DNA of 64,000 nucleotides from Singulisphaera sp. GP187. GTDB lineage: Bacteria; Planctomycetota; Phycisphaerae; Phycisphaerales; SM1A02. A program made the position numbers and the translations under genes. Shown piece after piece: positions 59,342-64,000 of this stretch. The DNA lies in the NCBI GenBank assembly GCA_945871915.1, contig CAMBXO010000001.1:124001-188000 (forward strand), given 5' to 3'. Numbering within the stretch: position 1 is the stretch's first letter; every line of letters begins with the position of its first letter. The notes under the pieces are model-generated. The model was given only the letters and a program-made list of their open reading frames with translations. It was not told where the DNA came from and made no database searches.

Positions 59342-60841
59342 TCAACCGCAGTTGCTCGAATAAACGCCTCCGGCGCCGTCAGAGAAGTAGTCGCAGGTCC
59401 CATCGTTTCCAAGAAACGTTCCGCTCGGAAGGTAATTGGTTGATGTCTCCTCGTATGTGCCGCAGGTCCCGTCGGCGTAGATCGTGGTTGTCGATGTGCC
59501 GACCTGCCAATCGATCCCGCCCACCACCACCGTGATTGACCATGAGCTGCCTGAAATCATGGTTCCGTACGCAGGGCATGAAATGGTGTCCGTGTAGTAA
59601 CTGCCAGCGCCATCCGAGTAATAGTTCGAATTGCTATCGCTTCCGAGGAGCGTGCCGTAGGGCAGATACTCGGTCGAGGAGAGGTCGTACGAATTGCAGT
59701 TACCGTCAGCAAACGTGGTCGTGTAGTACGTGCCGACCAACCAATCCATACCGATCACGTTGATAAAGATTCCGTTGCTTGTGGACGAAATCACGGTACC
59801 CGAGCTGGGGCATCCAATCGGAACCGTGTAGTACCACCCATTGCCGTCCGAGTAGTAGTCGTAGATGCCATCCGAGCCCAGAATGGTGCCGTATGGCAAC
59901 CACTCATATTGCGTTGCCTCGCGTGTGCCGCACTCGCCGTCCGTCTCAGCCACCACGACTTCGTCTCCAACTGTCCATGTATACATGCCATTGACAGTCA
60001 CGGTGACCTCTGTTCGGGAGATCTCCTCCATCACCTGGCCGGCTGGTGGACAGGTGCGAATCGCAACATAGCCGCCTGTTCCGTTGGAGAGAAAGCTCCA
60101 CCCGTCACAGGATCCAATCTGGGTTCCAAAGGGCGTGTAGTGCGGATTGATCGGCCATCCCCAGTAAAGACCGCATTGACCGTCGTGATACTGGATTCGA
60201 ACAGCGCGACCCACCGTGTACGTTTCCCCGCAGTCACCCTCTGATGGGGTGACCGTGATCGCAAATGAGCGGTCTACCGCGGCAATTGTTTTTTCGGCCG
60301 GGCATGGGTTCGGCGGCGTTGTGGGTCCAGTGAAGTAGGCGCAGTTTCCGTCCGCGTAGTACGTGAACTGTGCATCGACGCGGATGGTGGTCCCGTAGTC
60401 GTAACACACTGACTGGTAGTTCGAGTTGAAAGTCGTGCACTCTCCGTCGGGCGACGACGAAGTGAATCGCTGCCAGCCAGTTGAGACGATGTCCCACCAG
60501 CGCATGCCAACGGTGAGGTCGTTGTAGAGAATCGGTTCTGGCCCACCGCTTGCCACGACTGAACCCCACGCCGGACATGGGTTGTCGCCCGGTCCTTCGG
60601 GGCAGGCGCCGAAGTCGAGCAGCATCAGCGAGATGTCACTACTGTTCACCACGCCGTCACCATCGAGGTCCGATGGACACTCAAAGCAGGGACCGAATTC
60701 GAGAAGGAGCTCGGCAAGGTCTGCGGCGTCCACCGCGCGATCGAAGTTCAGGTCGGCCGGGCAGTTAGCCGTCTGGGCGCTGGCCAGTGACTGGATGAAT
60801 CCGGCGGCGATGGTGATGACAAATAAGCAGAGCTTGTTCAA
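59342..60841 (-). CDS. Secreted repeat protein with an N-terminal dockerin-like segment
   Basis: The signal peptide (MNKLCLFVITIAAGFIQSLASAQ) is followed at once by a dockerin-like pair (residues 27-80), placed at the N-terminus unlike the other four proteins. The rest is five tandem units of about 80-90 residues. The last three are clearest: CPxxGTxIS near their start, then ADGxC or DGxC, then YLPYGTxLGSD and YYSDGxGxYY. Units 1 and 2 are more diverged. The function is unknown; repeated Tyr/Gly/Asp-rich units suggest a surface or fibrous role. It precedes the STAS-kinase gene on the same strand by 125 bases. Confidence 0.82.
   Translation of the reverse strand: MNKLCLFVITIAAGFIQSLASAQTANCPADLNFDRAVDAADLAELLLEFGPCFECPSDLDGDGVVNSSDISLMLLDFGACPEGPGDNPCPAWGSVVASGGPEPILYNDLTVGMRWWDIVSTGWQRFTSSSPDGECTTFNSNYQSVCYDYGTTIRVDAQFTYYADGNCAYFTGPTTPPNPCPAEKTIAAVDRSFAITVTPSEGDCGETYTVGRAVRIQYHDGQCGLYWGWPINPHYTPFGTQIGSCDGWSFLSNGTGGYVAIRTCPPAGQVMEEISRTEVTVTVNGMYTWTVGDEVVVAETDGECGTREATQYEWLPYGTILGSDGIYDYYSDGNGWYYTVPIGCPSSGTVISSTSNGIFINVIGMDWLVGTYYTTTFADGNCNSYDLSSTEYLPYGTLLGSDSNSNYYSDGAGSYYTDTISCPAYGTMISGSSWSITVVVGGIDWQVGTSTTTIYADGTCGTYEETSTNYLPSGTFLGNDGTCDYFSDGAGGVYSSNCG
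59345..60580 (-). repeat. Five tandem ~80-residue repeats
   Basis: Units begin near NPCPAWGS, NPCPAEKT, CPPAGQVM, CPSSGTVI and CPAYGTMI. The three units nearest the C-terminus share the most residues, consistent with recent duplication there. Confidence 0.7.
60602..60763 (-). other. Dockerin-like double EF-hand segment (N-terminal)
   Basis: DLNFDRAVDAAD and DLDGDGVVNSSD loops with FGPCFEC between them and FGAC at the end. It lies directly after the signal peptide. Confidence 0.75.
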
Positions 60842-60862
60842 CTTCGTTGCTCCTTCGAGGAT

Positions 60863-61240
60863 CTAAAAGAAATATTGATGGATAGGAATTCGCTTTACCA
60901 GTGTCGCGGGCGAACACCCGACAACTCCACTGTGAAACAGAGATTCCGTGAAGGGAGAATAACCATTCGAGGAGTGAAATCCAACTGCCTTATGTGAAAT
61001 GGTCACATGTTTAGAAACTGGTGAAATATGTTTCGTTGCAGGGCAGAAGATGGAAAAACAAGTCCTGCGGCCTCTGACGCCTTTCAACGATCGTTCGCTC
61101 GTTTCGCGGCCCAGTCGGCCATCATGCCCTGTCCCGAACCACTCATTGAAGCCAATGACTCCAGCCGAGGTCGTGCTGGTGAGAGTGGCGAGTGCAAGGA
61201 CAGAAACGGATGGACCGACGACGAAGCGGGCGATGCACAT
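60863..61240 (-). CDS. Possible secreted-protein remnant or short hypothetical
   Basis: This 125-residue frame starts with a signal-peptide-like stretch (VVGPSVSVLALATLTSTTSAG) followed by VIGFNEWFG, which looks coding, with codons ending mostly in C or G. After about residue 60 the codon pattern becomes irregular and no domain is visible. It may be the broken 5' end of an exported protein gene. No Shine-Dalgarno is seen before the ATG at 61240. Otherwise I see nothing in 60842-61311. Confidence 0.25.
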   Translation of the reverse strand: MCIARFVVGPSVSVLALATLTSTTSAGVIGFNEWFGTGHDGRLGRETSERSLKGVRGRRTCFSIFCPATKHISPVSKHVTISHKAVGFHSSNGYSPFTESLFHSGVVGCSPATLVKRIPIHQYFF

Positions 61241-61311
61241 GAATGGCTTTCGAATGATGTGAATTGGGGAAGAGAAAAAACGAATGCTTTCGATGCTGGA
61301 CAGGATCAAGC

Positions 61312-62085
61312 CTAGGCAGTTGGCATTGCCGAGTGGGACACCGAATCCATTAGCCGAGTGATTCCAGCGAATGTGGCGGCGGCTCCTGCGATGATGGCAT
61401 CTTGCTCAGCGGTGGAAAACTGTTGAGCGTCAAGAGTTGTCCGGAACTCTTCCCAGAACGCGCGCGTGTCGCTGCCGTGGGGGTCGAGCGATGTGAGCGT
61501 GTCGTCGCCTACGTTCCAAGTTCGGCGGAGGATTCGAGCGATCGCCTGTCCCCCGTTGGAACTCCCTTCGACCACATAAAGAACTCCCAGCCACGCAAGC
61601 GGATGGATGTGGGTCGAGCCACCCAGCCAATCCGACGGTTGCACTTCGGGCGTCGCAACCACGCAGCCGCCGAGCAGAGCGATGTCGCGATCGAACGCTG
61701 CGAGCCTGCGATGGCGACCTACAAAGATCGCACCAATGCGTGTGTCTTGTTTCGAGAGCGTGTCGAGCTGTGATTCCATGACCGAGTGCACTCGCCGCAT
61801 GGCTGAGGCAAAGGAGGCGTAGTCGCTCTTCGAAATAGTCCCTCTGACAATCGATTGCTGGAGAGGATGGTGCTCTGCAGCATGGTGCAATTCCTTCGTG
61901 GACTCTTTGAGCCGTTTCGCGAGCGATCCGGTCTTGTCCCGCCCGAATATCTTTGCGAATGGGCAGCGTGCGACCTTGGCCTCCGACGCGGCTGCGAATT
62001 GAGGCGAAGCCCCGGACGCCGCAACTCCCGCGATTATTTGAGCGGGCTCACCCCCAACCGGTCCAATCTGATGCGGAGATTCCAT
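61312..62085 (-). CDS. Heme oxygenase-like protein
   Basis: The core (residues ~55-245) is like biliverdin-producing heme oxygenase (PF01126). LKESTKELHHAAEHHPLQQSIVRG carries candidate proximal His residues, and LGVLYVVEGSSNGGQAIARIL resembles the distal helix with its flexible Gly residues. It would open heme to biliverdin, CO and iron. Residues 1-55 are an extra segment with ARCPFAKIFGRDK. The ATG at 62085 is chosen; the longer frame to 62247 looks non-coding. tRNA-Val lies 177 bases upstream on the same strand. Confidence 0.8.
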   Translation of the reverse strand: MESPHQIGPVGGEPAQIIAGVAASGASPQFAAASEAKVARCPFAKIFGRDKTGSLAKRLKESTKELHHAAEHHPLQQSIVRGTISKSDYASFASAMRRVHSVMESQLDTLSKQDTRIGAIFVGRHRRLAAFDRDIALLGGCVVATPEVQPSDWLGGSTHIHPLAWLGVLYVVEGSSNGGQAIARILRRTWNVGDDTLTSLDPHGSDTRAFWEEFRTTLDAQQFSTAEQDAIIAGAAATFAGITRLMDSVSHSAMPTA

Positions 62086-62262
62086 TTTTCCATTTCTACC
62101 ATCGGCGTGGCTTGAATACAAAAGACTGGGTTGCGGGCCTGTCGCGAAGCAATGAAGCTCGGTTTTGATCCCCCCAGGAAATGGAAACCCTCGAGGCACG
62201 CTTCGAGCTGGAACGACCCGACAGCAAGGCGTGCGCTGCGTGCACACGCAAAATCACTCAAA

Positions 62263-62336
62263 TGGACTGTACTGGGCTCGAACCAGTGACCTTCTCCGTG
62301 TCATGGAGACGCGCTAGCCAACTGCGCCAACAGTCC
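62263..62336 (-). tRNA. tRNA-Val (anticodon GAC)
   Basis: The minus strand folds with acceptor GGACTGT/ACAGTCC, D-arm TGGCGCAGTTGG, anticodon stem TCTCC/GGAGA around loop ATGACAC, and T-arm GGTTCGAGCCC. The anticodon is GAC and the discriminator is A. With the TAC isoacceptor near the left end, two Val tRNAs lie in this window. Confidence 0.93.
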
Positions 62337-62398
62337 TAGTGCAACAGAGTGTAGCGAATGGCACCATTCGTTCGATGCTAGATGCATAGGAGAACCCA

Positions 62399-62722
62399 AT
62401 GCAGCAACCATCCACCCACTTTCACACACACAAGGCACGCCGATCAAAGGCCTCGCGTCTTGCAATTCCAATTGCGATTGCCTGCGTGGGATCTGCCGCT
62501 CTCTTGCTTGCCGCTCGTCCTGCAAGCACAACATCGCAAGATGCTCGCGGCAAGCCCGTCAGCATTGCCATTGAAACGACACCGTATGGCATGAGCCTTT
62601 TCCGGCTCTGGGGGAATGGCGACATGGAAGTCATGGTGCTGAATTCCAACAATGTGTGGAGCGATTGGCAGAGTGTTGGCCCTGGCAAGAGCGGCTACGC
62701 ACCAGCATCAAAACCTGACTAA
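62399..62722 (+). CDS. Small membrane-anchored or secreted hypothetical protein
   Basis: This 107-residue protein has a basic N-terminus (HKARRSKASR), one hydrophobic segment (LAIPIAIACVGSAALLLAA) and a polar C-terminal part with SIAIETTPYGMSLFRLWGNGDMEVM and NVWSDWQSV. AGGAGA lies 6 bases before the ATG, a good translation signal. I do not recognise the family. It stands alone between tRNA-Val and gltX. Confidence 0.6.
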   Translation: MQQPSTHFHTHKARRSKASRLAIPIAIACVGSAALLLAARPASTTSQDARGKPVSIAIETTPYGMSLFRLWGNGDMEVMVLNSNNVWSDWQSVGPGKSGYAPASKPD

Positions 62723-62846
62723 GTCACAAGACCGTTCTGTGTGAGGATCTACGGCGGCGAGAAATCGCCCGTCGATGTACGACCGTGTGCCGAGGACTCA
62801 GTGAGAGATCACTGAGAACTCTTTCTGCGACTGAATCAACACTCGA

Positions 62847-64000
62847 TCAGTGTGTGCCGAACATTTGTAAGGCGCGATCCACCCGTGCCAGCGTGCTGCC
62901 CCGTCCCAAAATCACAAGCGTGTCGAAGATCGGCGGACTCACGGTGGTGCCACTCACTGCCACACGCAAGGGCTGCGCAACCTTTCCAAGCTGACCTGCG
63001 GTGTGTGCCTCGGCAAATGCCTTGATGGCCCCCTCAAGTGATGGCGCATCCCACGCCTTCACTTCGCTTAGCACTCCACGCAATGCACGCAGGTGCGAGA
63101 GTCCATTGGGCTCAGCCCCCTGCAAGTTCTTTTCTGCAGCCTTGGAGTCAAAGCACACCGCCTGATCGTCCGTCACAAGGAAACGATTCAAGCGAAAGAG
63201 GTCGTCAAGGGTCTTGGATCTCTCATGACTTGCGGCTGCGAGCGTGTCAAACTGCTCGGCAGAAAGTTTGCGCATAAAGTCGGAGTGATACGCATGCCCA
63301 TGATTTCGCACGCGATTCACAAACTCGTCGCGAGGCATACCGGTGATCGCATCGCAGTTGAAACTCAGCAATTTCACGCGGTCGAACTTGGCAGGCGTCT
63401 TGACGACGCGAGATAGATCAAAGGCTTGTGCCAAGAATGCATTGTCAAACTTCTCTCGGTTTTCGCCGGGGCTCCAACCGTTCAGCGCGAGAAAGTTGCA
63501 CATGACTTCCGGCAGATACCCACTTCGCCGAAAGTCATCCACATTGATCTCCGGAAGCACCACCTGAAGCGCCGCCGCAAGCCGGTCCGCCTGTGCATGT
63601 TCAAGTTGAACATTCTTGCCCGCAAGCCACGCGGAAAATTCTTCTTGCGACACCGTGTTCGTCGGTGGCTGTGAAATTTTTCGCTCGGTCACTGCCTTAC
63701 GCAGCATCTTGTCCTTGTCCCGTTTGCTCATCTTGCTGCCATCGGGATTGAAGATCAACGGCAAATGCCCGTAGGTGGGCCGACGAAACCCCAGTGAATC
63801 CTGCAGCACCATGTGTTTGGCGGTGTTATTGAAATGTTCCTGCGCACGCAGCACATGCGTGACACCCATCAATTCATCGTCGACGACAACCGCAAAGTGA
63901 TAGGTGGGAAACCCGTCCGCCTTTCGGAGAACAAAGTCGTCCACCTCTCCTGCCGGAAGCGTTGCTTGACCGAGTATTGCATCCTGAATGGTGATCGGTC
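62847..64000 (-). CDS. gltX: Glutamyl-tRNA synthetase, 3' part (gene continues past the right edge)
   Basis: The visible 384 codons include VDDFVLRKADGFPTYHFAVVVDD, LRAQEHFNNTAKHMVLQDSL and the KMSKR catalytic loop (FNPDGSKMSKRDKDKML), followed by the C-terminal anticodon-binding part. The frame stays open to the window edge, so the N-terminal catalytic half with its HIGH motif lies outside. The insertion after KMSKR (VTERKISQPPTNTVSQEEFSAWLAG) is somewhat longer than typical. It charges tRNA-Glu; a dual Glu/Gln role cannot be judged from this part. Confidence 0.95.
   Translation of the reverse strand, partial: PITIQDAILGQATLPAGEVDDFVLRKADGFPTYHFAVVVDDELMGVTHVLRAQEHFNNTAKHMVLQDSLGFRRPTYGHLPLIFNPDGSKMSKRDKDKMLRKAVTERKISQPPTNTVSQEEFSAWLAGKNVQLEHAQADRLAAALQVVLPEINVDDFRRSGYLPEVMCNFLALNGWSPGENREKFDNAFLAQAFDLSRVVKTPAKFDRVKLLSFNCDAITGMPRDEFVNRVRNHGHAYHSDFMRKLSAEQFDTLAAASHERSKTLDDLFRLNRFLVTDDQAVCFDSKAAEKNLQGAEPNGLSHLRALRGVLSEVKAWDAPSLEGAIKAFAEAHTAGQLGKVAQPLRVAVSGTTVSPPIFDTLVILGRGSTLARVDRALQMFGTH

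Overview
The window is bacterial chromosomal DNA, moderately GC-rich and very compact. I read it as a member of the Planctomycetota, most likely class Phycisphaerae. Three things point there: a gene of the planctomycete/verrucomicrobial Minf_1886 type (28005-28415); five secreted proteins with two-EF-hand dockerin-like segments ending in DFGPC; and a mix of DUF1080, chagasin-type and large repeat-built secreted proteins with a full peptidoglycan/MreBCD gene set. This is an inference from gene content. There is no rRNA operon, CRISPR array, insertion sequence or prophage.

Layout. (1) 0.2-15.1 kb, all minus strand: a long, apparently co-oriented run pgk, TlpA-type thioredoxin, rpe, accD, an Lnt-HEAT fusion, a coiled-coil membrane protein, a small membrane protein, mreB, mreC, mreD, a GlmU-like sugar nucleotidyltransferase, polA, tRNA-Asp and tRNA-Val. 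Several neighbours overlap by 4 bases (ATGA or GTGA), which suggests translational coupling. (2) 15.1-26.6 kb: mainly plus-strand housekeeping genes miaA, topA, ispG, ispA, dxs and ffh, with a nucleoside-type MFS transporter and an ExbB-type channel embedded on the minus strand. ispG, ispA and dxs together cover steps of the MEP isoprenoid route and prenyl chain elongation. (3) 26.7-30.7 kb: AI-2E transporter family protein, Minf_1886 protein, an amidohydrolase and an OmpA-like lipoprotein. (4) 31-39.6 kb: three large secreted Cys-rich dockerin proteins, interleaved with an MlaE permease, tRNA-Gly, a chagasin-type inhibitor lipoprotein and a peroxiredoxin. (5) 39.6-48.7 kb: acyl-CoA synthetase, SPOR lipoprotein, truncated globin, class V aminotransferase, a lexA operon with an overlapping upstream gene, a lone trpA, tRNA-Met, an M48 lipoprotein peptidase and a copper-type P-ATPase. 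(6) 48.7-64 kb: an unusually long secA, tRNA-Lys, a thioredoxin-like protein, a GH13 dockerin protein, a DUF1080 lipoprotein, a STAS-kinase fusion, a repeat-built dockerin protein, a heme oxygenase, tRNA-Val(GAC) and the 3' part of gltX running off the right edge.

The most interesting items are three. The first is an in-frame fusion of apolipoprotein N-acyltransferase to what looks like a complete lipoprotein precursor, with its lipobox at the junction. The second is a Cys-rich CC..VC..CC..WD..C module present seven times in three neighbouring secreted proteins. The third is a set of dockerin-bearing secreted proteins with no cohesin visible in the window. Start codons were reassigned where signal peptides, Shine-Dalgarno sequences or 4-base overlaps argued for it. 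All functional calls come from reading motifs by eye; no database search was run.
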